A stretch of DNA of 64,000 nt from Phytophthora sp. 'mugwort'. Taxonomy: Eukaryota; Oomycota; Peronosporomycetes; Peronosporales; Peronosporaceae. A model generated the notes under the pieces. The model searched no databases and was not told the DNA's origin. It saw nothing but the letters and a program-made list of their open reading frames with translations. Every line of letters begins with the position of its first letter. Position 1 is the first letter of the stretch. Location: positions 5,704,001 to 5,768,000 of the forward strand of contig JAUCEF010000007.1 of the NCBI GenBank assembly GCA_033558025.1. The letters are read 5' to 3'. Shown in pieces: positions 55,141-64,000 of the stretch. The position numbers and the translations under genes were made by a program.

Positions 55141-57281
55141 ATGGTGCTGCGCTGGGAGCCACTACGGCCTGCGGGTCAGGCGGTCGCTCCGGCCGTCAAG
55201 AACCACACGGCCACGGCCGTGTCTGTGCACGAGCTGCTGGTGTTCGGCGGCTACGATGGGCGCCGCAACCACAACGCGCTGCACTTGCTGGATGTGAGCC
55301 GCCGCACGTGGCGCGAGTTGTCTCACGAGACGCGTGGCCGAGCGCCGGCAGGGCGCAATGGACACACAGCCACGCTGGCCGAGCGCAAGCTCTTTATCCT
55401 GGGCGGCTGGTTGGGCAGTGGCCCGCTGGCGGCTGCCGACCTGCACGTGCTGCACCTGGATACGCTCACGTGGGAGCAGCCCGAGCTGGCGGCAGCGCTT
55501 GGGCCGTGCAACATGCACACGGCCGACTACGTGGTCCACATGCGCAGCATCCTGGTCTTCCGCGGCGGCGATGGCCGTGAGTACCTTAACGACCTGCACG
55601 CGCTGCAGATCGACTCCATGACGTGGACTACCGTTCACACTCGTGGCCGCGCGCCGGCCCCTCGGGCTAATCACAGCTCAGCCCTGGTCGCAGACAACCT
55701 GCTCGTCTTCGGGGGCTGGGACGGCCGACAGAGACTCAATGATATTCACGTGTTGGATACGCGAAGCATGACGTGGTCGGGCGTGGACGACGAGTTTAGG
55801 GTCGACACGAGACATTACGTGGCTCCGCCTTTGCCGAGAGCAGGTATGACGATGGCTCGCCATCGAGACCGACTCTTCGTCTTTGGAGGCTCTGGCCCGT
55901 CGGCCAAGTGCTACGACGACCTCCATGTGTACGACCCGAGCAGACATCAGTGGGTGGAGACGGTGGCTGTAGTCACGGCCGCGAACCCCGACGAACAGAG
56001 ACACAAGTGGCGACGAAGCTGTCAATCCAGTCGCAGTCGCACGCGCTCCCAGCCGCGGTGGGATATCTACGAGGACGATGACCAACAAGACGGGAGTTGG
56101 TCTGGAAATGATGCCGAGGAGTTCGATGAAGATCTGGATAGTGACGAGGAGTTTGAAGATGCCCACAGCGACCGAGAGGCTATGATGGTGGCGCAAGGGC
56201 TGGCGAATGAGTCGTGCGAGTCGGCCAATCCCAACGAGATGTGCGAGTTCTTGGACGTGGAGAGACGAAAGCGAGAAGAGCCCTTGTTAGTGGTAGGGAG
56301 GGGACCGGGGCGACGGGCTGGACACACGTGCACTGTGGTGGACCGCATGCTTGTGATTTTCGGAGGCTCCTGCGGCGCTGATTACCTGAATGACTGCTAC
56401 ACATTAGACACAGACCCGCCTCCACGCGCCACCGTATCGCTGCCATCGCCAGCAAGACTGCTGCGTCATACTCTCGTTCAATATGTTGACTGCGAGGAAT
56501 TCGCCGATATTTCCTTCGTAAGTTGTTTCTAGTGTTTTGTTTTTTTGTGAACGTGTGACTTACTTGTGTGTTAATTGGTTTTAATCAGCTTATTGAAGGA
56601 CGTGTGGTGTATGCGCACAAGCTGATCCTCTCTTCATTGAGTGCACGATTCCGTGGGATGTTTTCTTCGGGCTTCCGCGAAGCTCGGGAATCCCAGATTG
56701 AGATCCCGGATGTACGCTACGAGGTTTTCTTGTTGCTCCTGGAGTATCTCTACACAGGTCACATTGAAACACACGATGATGCATTTGCCCTGTGCTCGAG
56801 CACTCAAGAAGTCGAACAGCTGGATTTCGGGAGTCACAGCACAGCCGCGTGCCCTCAGTCCGCGGACGGGCTCAATGAGATAGAAGAAGCTTGCCGCAGA
56901 GAAACGGAGCAGGCTGAGTGTCTCGAGTTAAGGCTAGAGATGGAGCTCGAGTCTTTACTGGAGCTCCTCGTGGCTGCCGATCAATTTATGCTCGACCATC
57001 TGAAGCAGCGCTGTGAGAGGACACTACAGTACGCAGTGCGCGTCGGAAGTGTCGAAGCAATTGCAGAATCTGCTGACCGTGCCAATGCTGTTCAGTTGCA
57101 AGCGGTATGTCGACATTTCCTGCGTAACCACTCACTGCTCTTACCGTCTCATGCATCTTCGAATGAGGGCTGTTCGTTCAATGGCGACGATCCCGATTTG
57201 GACGAAATGAAACCTCAAGCTCCTCATGATGGAGATGTGGACGACGCCAGGTCACGACTGAGTCGTGCCGCATTGTTATAA
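55141..57281 (+). CDS. Kelch-repeat and BTB domain protein
   Basis: Two exons, 55141-56517 and 56589-57281, joined at a GTAAGT donor in phase 0, giving 689 residues. Six Kelch units form a likely beta-propeller: LLVFGGYDGRRNHNALHLL, LFILGGWLGSG, ILVFRGGDGREYLNDLHAL, LLVFGGWDGRQRLNDIHVL, LFVFGGSGPSAKCYDDLHVY and, after an acidic insert (about 300-380, DDDQQDGSWSGNDAEEFDED), LVIFGGSCGADYLNDCY. The BTB domain starts near 453 across the intron (FADISFLIEGRVVYAHKLIL) and has FSSGFREARESQIEIPD and LEYLYTGHIE. Kelch before BTB is the LZTR1-like order, the reverse of KLHL proteins. Such proteins usually act as Cullin-3 substrate adaptors (family knowledge). Start is the ATG at 55141. Confidence 0.9.
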
Positions 57282-57423
57282 GGCGGTCGCTTGGACTTGG
57301 TATAGTAAAGTAGTCAACTTATTTGCAAAATGCCACTTTGATTATAGTGTCTCTAGCTATTGACAAACATTTATACACATACTTATTAGCAAAACTGCAC
57401 GCGTTTTCGAGTCTTTCAACTCT

Positions 57424-60400
57424 TTAGTGATAGAAGCGTGGCGCTCTATGTGACTGCCCATGGACACGCGAACCCGAGGAATATCCGGATGACCCGCAAG
57501 GTGTCGGTGCGTACCGCTGCTCAGACGAGTATCCGGACGAGGACACAGGTGTGGACGCATATCGGTCCGAGGAATACTCGGACGAGTACCCAGACGAGTA
57601 TCCTGAGGTTGGGCCTCGCGAGGGCGCAAATCCAGCTCCTGAAGTGATGAACCTGCCGCCATCGTTGAGTTGCCGGTGCTCGCGCACATCATACGTCAAG
57701 AAAATGGGGGTCTGGTCGGTGGTATTCGAGCCTGCGATCTGCTGCTCCAACTCAAAGCTTTGCTGTGAGCGAGTCAAGCTCTCACGACGAGTGAAGCCTG
57801 ACCAGCGCTTGAGCACCAACACGAACATCGCGACGTATCGTGCGAAGAAGAGGGAGAACACGATCGAGTTGAAGATCACGAAACCTTGCGCCATGATCCC
57901 CCGCCAGTGCGTGCTCAGCTCACTCGACGTGAGGAAAGCAAAGCTACACAGCAAGTTCACAATCGCCACGACACGAAGTCCCACCACCACGCCAAGCACC
58001 CAACGAGACGCAAAAGGGCGGATGATAAGTGCCACAACTACAAACAGCAAGTGCGTCACCATGAGCGCCACTAGCTGAGTTGGAACACCCGACACAGCGC
58101 CAGTGACAATACCAAGAAGAATCTGGAACCCCACGGTCACCACGAAAAAGTAGCGGAACGGCATCTTCGAGGCGCCATATAGCGAACCCCAGACTGAGAA
58201 ATGCTTGAATCGGAACGCATCGTTGAGCGAGATGGCACGCACACTGACGAACGCATAGCACAGGCCACCGACCACAACAGCCCACAAGGAGAACAGTGCC
58301 ACAGCAAGACCGACGCCAACTCGGTAACGCAACTCCATGACCAGTTCATACGAAGACATTGCCACAAGCGGGAAGACACTGAGCGCCCACAACGCCACGC
58401 CAAGACCCACGACGCACATGGCAAAGCTGGTACGCAGACCTGTCGGCCAGAACGGCGACCACGTATCTGCTGACATTTGGTGCCGGTAAAACGCGACGCC
58501 GGCGGCGAGGGCGAAGATCACAATGATAATAGCTATGACCGCCAGGAAGAACCAGAACGCGGTCATGAGTACCCCGTCTTCTTCGATGCCAATGCGGTCG
58601 GAAAAGGCAACAATACCCGTCAAAATGATGAGCTGCAGTCTGCGCGAGCCTTCCATGGCAGCAGTCGTCGTCACGGAGGACAGGTGCATGTTTGCAAATG
58701 AGAAGGAATCGGTGAAATCCAAGACGATCTGAGGCGCTTTCGTTAGATCCAGCATCGAAATGGAGTTGACGTGCTGGATGTAGCCCACCACGACAGCAAG
58801 CTCCCATACGTTTGGCGTAAACCAGCTCATGCTGGCACGACCAGTTCCGCCATCTTGGCTACTGCTGTCGGATGCTCCACCAAGCCATGGTGGACGCTGG
58901 AGAGCTAAGACGTGAAAGAACATCAACAACACTGCAGAGACGATACCGAGTGCATAACTCGCGTACAGCAGCGCGTTCTGAACTTCCTGGGACGTCGAAG
59001 AGAGCGAAATGGACGCACCGGGCGGCAGGTTCGCGCGGTTGCCACCACCAACGACGATATTGCTGTATGATCCACTGGCATCTTCCAGAGCTTGCAGATC
59101 ACCATCTCCACGGTTATACTTTTCGAACGTCGTAATTTTGCTACCATCCGTGTACACGATCCTAGAGCCCGTATCGCCCAGCAAAACCATATTGTCGCCA
59201 TTGATCGTCTTCTTGTCGACTTCGTCGCTGCTGCCTGAATCGGCCTGCTTCGTGACAGCCTCTGCGGTCGAGTTATTGATGTCCGACGTATCAGCAGGGA
59301 TCACCGTTCCCATCGAGTCTGACGAAGCTGGAGATGGCGGCATTGTCATGATTATCGACGACGGCGCTCTGGTTATTGGTGCCGGGCTAGGCGTCGTCGA
59401 GTCGGACGCAGACGAGTCCGAAGCTTGCGTAGTTTGCGAGATATCGTTGCCAGCATCAGATGCCTCTGTGGAGTCGGTAATCACTGCTGGGGTTCTAGTT
59501 ACGGGGGCAGGACTCGGTGTATTCTCATCTGTAGAAGCTGCCGAGTCTGAAGACGCTGAGAAGGCGATATCGGTACCAGGTTTAGAGGAGTCCGACGATC
59601 CTGACGAATCTGCTGCCCCTGAACTTGAAGAAGACGTTGAAGTGGTTGGAGCCGTCGTCGTCTTCGGTGAATTCGTCACTGGAGGAGGGCTCCATGTCGT
59701 ATCTGATGAACCCGCTGAGCCTTTGGATGCCGAAGTCGTGGTCGATCCCGATGACGACGACACATTCGAGCCTCCCTTCGACTTCGACGAACTGGATCCA
59801 GACGGAGGGGCTGTGGTCTTCGGAGTCACCGTTTGCGGAGTACTTGTCACCGGTGGAGGGCTGTACGTAACGTCATCTGCCGAATTGGAGGACTCAGCTG
59901 ATGCAGAAGACTGTGACGAGCTCGGGGAATCGGAAGACCCTATAACCGACGAAGAGTTGTCAGACCCCGAGGACTCAGACGGTGTCGGACTAGCCGTCGT
60001 GGGGTCACGTTGTACCGGAGGGGGACTCCATGGCGTCGGCTCAGACGTTGGCCCTGGGGTTGGCGCTGACGTAATTGGCATTGGAGTCGACGTCGTGGGC
60101 ACTGGCGCTGGAGTCTCGTCCGATGAACCAGACATCGATGTCGACGTCGGCGTGTCCGTCGTAGGATTAAACGTCGTAGGAGTTTCCGTTGTTGGAGCCT
60201 CCGTAGGAAATTCAGCCGGAGCTTCGGTCGGCGTCGGAACGTTCGTCGGCGCATCAGTCCATACAGGCGTATCAATACTCGACCCAGAAGATGACGTCGT
60301 AGGAGCGTCCGGCTGCGGTTCTGCTGTTGGGGGCCACGTAGTAGGAGCTTCAGTAGGAACCTCGGTTGGAGCATTCGCATTCGACCCAGAAACTGAGGTC

Positions 60401-63400
60401 GGCGTCGGAGCATTCGGCGGTGCATCAGTCCATACTGTTGCATCAGTTCTCGAACCTAAAGACGACGTCGAAGGAGCGTTCGTAGGGAGTTCTGTTGTTG
60501 GAGTCCATGTCATAGGACCTTCACTTGGCGTTGGGATTCTAGTTGGCGTGGGGGCATTCGTGGGGGCATCAGTCCATACCGGCGTAATAATGCTCGACCC
60601 AGAAGACGACATCGTAGTGGGGGGCTCGGTATGAGACTTCGTTGGAGCATCAGTCCATTGAAAAGAATTCGCATTCGAACCAGAAACCGAGGTATCCAGA
60701 GACTCTGTTTGCGCTTCGGTCGGCGACGGAGCATTCGTCGGCGCATCAGTACTCCATCCAGAGGATGATTCAGTAGAAGGGGCTACCATAGGGGGCTCTG
60801 TCCACACAGGTTCCGGCGATACAGAACTTGAACTCGACGTCGCAGACGGAGCTTCCGTCGGCGTAGCCGTCCACTCCGTGCTAGATCCAGCGTTAGACCC
60901 AGAAGGAGACGCCGTAAAAGGAGCCTCCGTTGGCGCAGTTGTCCACACCGGAGAGTCCGTGCGCGATGCCGTGCTTGATCCAGAACCAGACACCGTCGTA
61001 GGAACCTCCGTCGGCGTAGCCGTCCACTCCGTGCTAGATCCAGCGTTAGACTCAGAAGGAGACGCCGTAAAAGGAGCCTCCGTTGGCGCAGTCGTCCACA
61101 CCGAAGAGTCCGTGCGCGATGCCGTGCTTGATCCAGAACCAGACACCGTCGTAGGAACCTCCGTCGGCGTAGCCGTCCACTCCGTGCTAGATCCAGCGTT
61201 AGACTCAGAAGGAGACGCCGTAAAAGGAGCCTCCGTTGGCGTAATCGTCCACACCGGAGAGTCCGTGCGCGATGCCGTGCTTGATCCAGAACCAGACACC
61301 GTCGTAGGAACCTCCGTCGGCGTAGCCGTCCACTCCGTGCTAGATCCAGCGTTAGACCCAGAAGGAGACGCCGTAAAAGGAGCCTCCGTTGGCGCAGTCG
61401 TCCACACCGGAGAGTCCGTGCGCGATGCCGTGCTTGATCCAGAACCAGACACCGTCGTAGGAACCTCCGTCGGCGTAGCCGTCCACTCCGTGCTAGATCC
61501 AGCGTTAGACTCAGAAGGAGACGCCGTAAAAGGAGCCTCCGTTGGCGCAGTCGTCCACACCGGAGAGTCCGTGCGCGATGCCGTGCTTGATCCAGAACCA
61601 GACACCGTCGTAGGAACCTCCGTCGGCGTAGCCGTCCACTCCGTGCTAGATCCAGCGTTAGACCCAGAAGGAGACGCCGTAAAAGGAGCCTCCGTTGGCG
61701 CAGTTGTCCACACCGGAGAGTCCGTGCGCGATGCCGTGCTTGATCCAGAACCAGACACCGTCGTAGGAACCTCCGTCGGCGTAGCCGTCCACTCCGTGCT
61801 AGATCCAGCGTTAGACCCAGAAGGAGACGCCGTAAAAGGAGCCTCCGTTGGCGCAGTTGTCCACACCGGAGAGTCCGTGCGCGATGCCGTGCTTGATCCA
61901 GAACCAGACACCGTCGTAGGAACCTCCGTCGGCGTAGCCGTCCACTCCGTGCTAGATCCAGCGTTAGACTCAGAAGGAGACGCCGTAAAAGGAGCCTCCG
62001 TTGGCGCAGTCGTCCACACCGGAGAGTCCGTGCGCGATGCCGTGCTTGATCCAGAACCAGACACCGTCGTAGGAACCTCCGTCGGCGTAGCCGTCCACTC
62101 CGTGCTAGATCCAGCGTTAGACCCAGAAGGAGACGCCGTGAAAGGAGCCTCCGTTGGCGTAATCGTCCACACCGGAGAGTCCGTGCGCGACGCCGTGCTC
62201 GATCCAGAACCAGACACCGTCGTAGGAACCTCCGTCGGCGTAGCCGTCCACTCCGTGCTAGATCCAGCGTTAGACCCAGAAGGAGACGCCGTAAAAGGAG
62301 CCTCCGTTGGCGCAGTTGTCCACACCGGAGAGTCCGTGCGCGATGCCATGCTTGATCCAGAACCAGACACCGTCGTAGGAACCTCCGTCGGCGTAGCCGT
62401 CCACTCCGTGCTAGATCCAGCGTTAGACCCAGAAGGAGACGCCGTAAAAGGAGCCTCCGTTGGCGCAGTTGTCCACACCGGAGAGTCCGTGCGCGATGCC
62501 GTGCTCGATCCAGAACCAGACGCGGTCGTAGGAACCTCCGTCGGCGTAGCCGTCCACTCCGTGCTAGATCCAGCGTTAGACCCAGAAGGAGACGCCGTAA
62601 AAGGAGCCTCCGTTGGCGCAGTTGTCCACACCGGAGAGTCCGTGCGCGATGCCGTGCTTGATCCAGAACCAGACACCGTCGTAGGAACCTCCGTCGGCGT
62701 AGCCGTCCACTCCGTGCTAGATCCAGCGTTAGACCCAGAAGGAGACGCCGTAAAAGGAGCCTCCGTTGGCGCAGTTGTCCACACCGGAGAGTCCGTGCGC
62801 GATGCCGTGCTTGATCCAGAACCAGACACCGTCGTAGGAACCTCCGTCGGCGTAGCCGTCCACTCCGTGCTAGATCCAGCGTTAGACCCAGAAGGAGACG
62901 CCGTAAAAGGAGCCTCCGTTGGCGCAGTCGTCCACACCGGAGAGTCCGTGCGCGATGCCGTGCTTGATCCAGAACCAGACACCGTCGTAGGAACCTCCGT
63001 CGGCGTAGCCGTCCACTCCGTGCTAGATCCAGCGTTAGACCCAGAAGGAGACGCCGTAAAAGGAGCCTCCGTTGGCGCAGTTGTCCACACCGGAGAGTCC
63101 ATGCGCGACGCCGTGCTCGATCCAGAACCAGACGCGGTCGTAGGAACCTCCGTCGGCGTAGCCGTCCACTCCGTGCTAGATCCAGCGTTAGACCCAGAAG
63201 GAGACGCCGTAAAAGGAGCCTCCGTTGGCGCAGTTGTCCACACCGGAGAGTCCGTGCGCGATGCCGTGCTCGATCCAGAACCAGACACCGTCGTAGGAAC
63301 CTCCGTCGGCGTAGCCGTCCACTCCGTGCTAGATCCAGCGTTAGACCCAGAAGGAGACGCCGTAAAAGGAGCCTCCGTTGGCGCAGTCGTCCACACCGGA

Positions 63401-64000
63401 GAGTCCGTGCGCGATGCCGTGCTTGATCCAGAACCAGACACCGTCGTAGGAACCTCCGTCGGCGTAGCCGTCCACTCCGTGCTAGATCCAGCGTTAGACC
63501 CAGAAGGAGACGCCGTAAAAGGAGCCTCCGTTGGCGCAGTTGTCCACACCGGAGAGTCCGTGCGCGATGCCGTGCTTGATCCAGAACCAGACACCGTCGT
63601 AGGAACCTCCGTCGGCGTAGCCGTCCACTCCGTGCTAGATCCAGCGTTAGACTCAGAAGGAGACGCCGTAAAAGGAGCCTCCGTTGGCGCAGTCGTCCAC
63701 ACCGGAGAGTCCGTGCGCGATGCCGTGCTTGATCCAGAACCAGACACCGTCGTAGGAACCTCCGTCGGCGTAGCCGTCCACTCCGTGCTAGATCCAGCGT
63801 TAGACCCAGAAGGAGACGCCGTGAAAGGAGCCTCCGTTGGCGTAATCGTCCACACCGGAGAGTCCGTGCGCGACGCCGTGCTCGATCCAGAACCAGACAC
63901 CGTCGTAGGAACCTCCGTCGGCGTAGCCGTCCACTCCGTGCTAGATCCAGCGTTAGACCCAGAAGGAGACGCCGTAAAAGGAGCCTCCGTTGGCGCAGTT
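57424..64000 (-). CDS. Giant Ser/Thr/Pro-repeat surface-type protein with TRP/FLC-like membrane domain, partial
   Basis: The frame is open from the right edge to the stop at 57424, so the N-terminus is outside; at least 2190 residues are seen. The outer part is at least twenty near-identical 51-residue repeats (60.86-64.0 kb), then a diverged stretch of T-x-A-P-T units and Ser/Thr/Pro linkers with SPPPVT motifs. This is mucin-like and probably O-glycosylated. The C-terminal 600 residues hold nine or ten hydrophobic spans, such as ALLYASYALGIVSAVLLMFF and FFLAVIAIIIVIFALAAGVA, with FTDSFSFANMHL between them. The layout resembles the fungal TRP/FLC family (flavin carrier/ion channel). The cytoplasmic tail has SGYSS repeats. 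A wall- or surface-tethered sensor is inferred. It converges with the Kelch-BTB gene (142 bp between stops). Confidence 0.8.
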   Translation of the reverse strand, partial: TAPTEAPFTASPSGSNAGSSTEWTATPTEVPTTVSGSGSSTASRTDSPVWTITPTEAPFTASPSGSNAGSSTEWTATPTEVPTTVSGSGSSTASRTDSPVWTTAPTEAPFTASPSESNAGSSTEWTATPTEVPTTVSGSGSSTASRTDSPVWTTAPTEAPFTASPSGSNAGSSTEWTATPTEVPTTVSGSGSSTASRTDSPVWTTAPTEAPFTASPSGSNAGSSTEWTATPTEVPTTVSGSGSSTASRTDSPVWTTAPTEAPFTASPSGSNAGSSTEWTATPTEVPTTASGSGSSTASRMDSPVWTTAPTEAPFTASPSGSNAGSSTEWTATPTEVPTTVSGSGSSTASRTDSPVWTTAPTEAPFTASPSGSNAGSSTEWTATPTEVPTTVSGSGSSTASRTDSPVWTTAPTEAPFTASPSGSNAGSSTEWTATPTEVPTTVSGSGSSTASRTDSPVWTTAPTEAPFTASPSGSNAGSSTEWTATPTEVPTTASGSGSSTASRTDSPVWTTAPTEAPFTASPSGSNAGSSTEWTATPTEVPTTVSGSGSSMASRTDSPVWTTAPTEAPFTASPSGSNAGSSTEWTATPTEVPTTVSGSGSSTASRTDSPVWTITPTEAPFTASPSGSNAGSSTEWTATPTEVPTTVSGSGSSTASRTDSPVWTTAPTEAPFTASPSESNAGSSTEWTATPTEVPTTVSGSGSSTASRTDSPVWTTAPTEAPFTASPSGSNAGSSTEWTATPTEVPTTVSGSGSSTASRTDSPVWTTAPTEAPFTASPSGSNAGSSTEWTATPTEVPTTVSGSGSSTASRTDSPVWTTAPTEAPFTASPSESNAGSSTEWTATPTEVPTTVSGSGSSTASRTDSPVWTTAPTEAPFTASPSGSNAGSSTEWTATPTEVPTTVSGSGSSTASRTDSPVWTITPTEAPFTASPSESNAGSSTEWTATPTEVPTTVSGSGSSTASRTDSSVWTTAPTEAPFTASPSESNAGSSTEWTATPTEVPTTVSGSGSSTASRTDSPVWTTAPTEAPFTASPSGSNAGSSTEWTATPTEAPSATSSSSSVSPEPVWTEPPMVAPSTESSSGWSTDAPTNAPSPTEAQTESLDTSVSGSNANSFQWTDAPTKSHTEPPTTMSSSGSSIITPVWTDAPTNAPTPTRIPTPSEGPMTWTPTTELPTNAPSTSSLGSRTDATVWTDAPPNAPTPTSVSGSNANAPTEVPTEAPTTWPPTAEPQPDAPTTSSSGSSIDTPVWTDAPTNVPTPTEAPAEFPTEAPTTETPTTFNPTTDTPTSTSMSGSSDETPAPVPTTSTPMPITSAPTPGPTSEPTPWSPPPVQRDPTTASPTPSESSGSDNSSSVIGSSDSPSSSQSSASAESSNSADDVTYSPPPVTSTPQTVTPKTTAPPSGSSSSKSKGGSNVSSSSGSTTTSASKGSAGSSDTTWSPPPVTNSPKTTTAPTTSTSSSSSGAADSSGSSDSSKPGTDIAFSASSDSAASTDENTPSPAPVTRTPAVITDSTEASDAGNDISQTTQASDSSASDSTTPSPAPITRAPSSIIMTMPPSPASSDSMGTVIPADTSDINNSTAEAVTKQADSGSSDEVDKKTINGDNMVLLGDTGSRIVYTDGSKITTFEKYNRGDGDLQALEDASGSYSNIVVGGGNRANLPPGASISLSSTSQEVQNALLYASYALGIVSAVLLMFFHVLALQRPPWLGGASDSSSQDGGTGRASMSWFTPNVWELAVVVGYIQHVNSISMLDLTKAPQIVLDFTDSFSFANMHLSSVTTTAAMEGSRRLQLIILTGIVAFSDRIGIEEDGVLMTAFWFFLAVIAIIIVIFALAAGVAFYRHQMSADTWSPFWPTGLRTSFAMCVVGLGVALWALSVFPLVAMSSYELVMELRYRVGVGLAVALFSLWAVVVGGLCYAFVSVRAISLNDAFRFKHFSVWGSLYGASKMPFRYFFVVTVGFQILLGIVTGAVSGVPTQLVALMVTHLLFVVVALIIRPFASRWVLGVVVGLRVVAIVNLLCSFAFLTSSELSTHWRGIMAQGFVIFNSIVFSLFFARYVAMFVLVLKRWSGFTRRESLTRSQQSFELEQQIAGSNTTDQTPIFLTYDVREHRQLNDGGRFITSGAGFAPSRGPTSGYSSGYSSEYSSDRYASTPVSSSGYSSEQRYAPTPCGSSGYSSGSRVHGQSHRAPRFYH
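60860..64000 (-). repeat. Coding 153-bp tandem array in the giant surface gene
   Basis: The period is exactly 153 bp (51 codons): for example, ACCAGACACC recurs at 61138 and 61291. About 20 units fit in the window and the array continues beyond it. Units differ at a few fixed places: GSNAG/ESNAG, TTAPTEAP/TITPTEAP, TTVSG/TTASG, SPVW/SSVW, TASR/MASR. Such near-identity indicates recent expansion or homogenisation. Confidence 0.95.

Noticed and set aside
59009..60634. 541-residue open frame on the plus strand opposite the giant surface gene
   Set aside because: It is the antisense of the Ser/Thr/Pro-rich coding region; the strict codon pattern keeps the opposite frame open. No domain or start context supports it.
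60860..64000. Regular repeats resembling a CRISPR or satellite array
   Set aside because: The 153-bp period is head-to-tail with no spacers and is an open coding frame, in a eukaryotic context.
1..64000. tRNA, rRNA or secreted RXLR/Crinkler effector genes
   Set aside because: Looked for cloverleaf arms, signal peptides followed by RXLR-EER, and LFLAK motifs; none was convincing.

Overview
The window looks like nuclear DNA of an oomycete, most likely Phytophthora or a close relative. The evidence is compact genes with few short GT-AG introns (about 60 to 230 bp), a formin carrying tandem WASH-subunit-3-like motifs, N-terminally extended core genes, and a typical oomycete mix of decayed Copia, LINE, pogo/Tigger and PIF/Harbinger elements. 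No bacterial operon features are present. All gene calls come from reading translations and splice sites by eye; nothing was aligned to a database.

Region 1 (1-22.2 kb) is gene-dense and housekeeping in character. In order: the 3' end of an alpha/beta-hydrolase (phospholipase/carboxylesterase type, +); the replicative helicase subunit MCM4 (-) with an E2F-type site just before its ATG; a large PDZ-like/FH3/FH2 formin (-) with eight tandem motifs where a proline-rich FH1 would be expected; a small cysteine-rich protein (+, 4 exons); splicing factor SF3A1 (+, 4 exons); the mitochondrial Fe-S co-chaperone HSCB (-, 6 exons); the circularly permuted GTPase GNL1 (-, 3 exons); an unrecognised protein with a twin motif (-); and a PHD-finger/Cys-rich protein (+, 8 exons). 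These genes serve unrelated core functions (replication, actin, splicing, Fe-S clusters, ribosome-associated GTPase, chromatin).

Region 2 (about 22-55 kb) is gene-poor and repeat-rich. It opens with a diverged inverted duplication of about 1.15 kb whose left arm includes the last exon of the PHD gene; a single small gene sits between the arms. Then comes a pogo/Tigger-like DNA transposon with terminal inverted repeats, split by a 5.3-kb Copia element with both LTRs, a GATGC target-site duplication, a half-tRNA-iMet primer site and a polypurine tract. Further right are pogo transposase fragments, a SANT/Myb-like pseudogene, a long decayed LINE, two PIF/Harbinger transposase pseudogenes, a Ulp1-like protease remnant and a Copia fragment. 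Several elements contain near-perfect fold-back hairpins that look like templated inverted insertions. A truncated, frameshifted relative of the giant repeat gene lies at 50.8-51.7 kb.

Region 3 (55-64 kb) returns to genes: a Kelch-BTB protein (+), convergent with a giant cell-surface-type gene (-) that runs off the right edge. The latter encodes at least twenty near-identical 51-residue Ser/Thr/Pro-rich repeats followed by a multi-pass membrane domain resembling the fungal TRP/FLC family.
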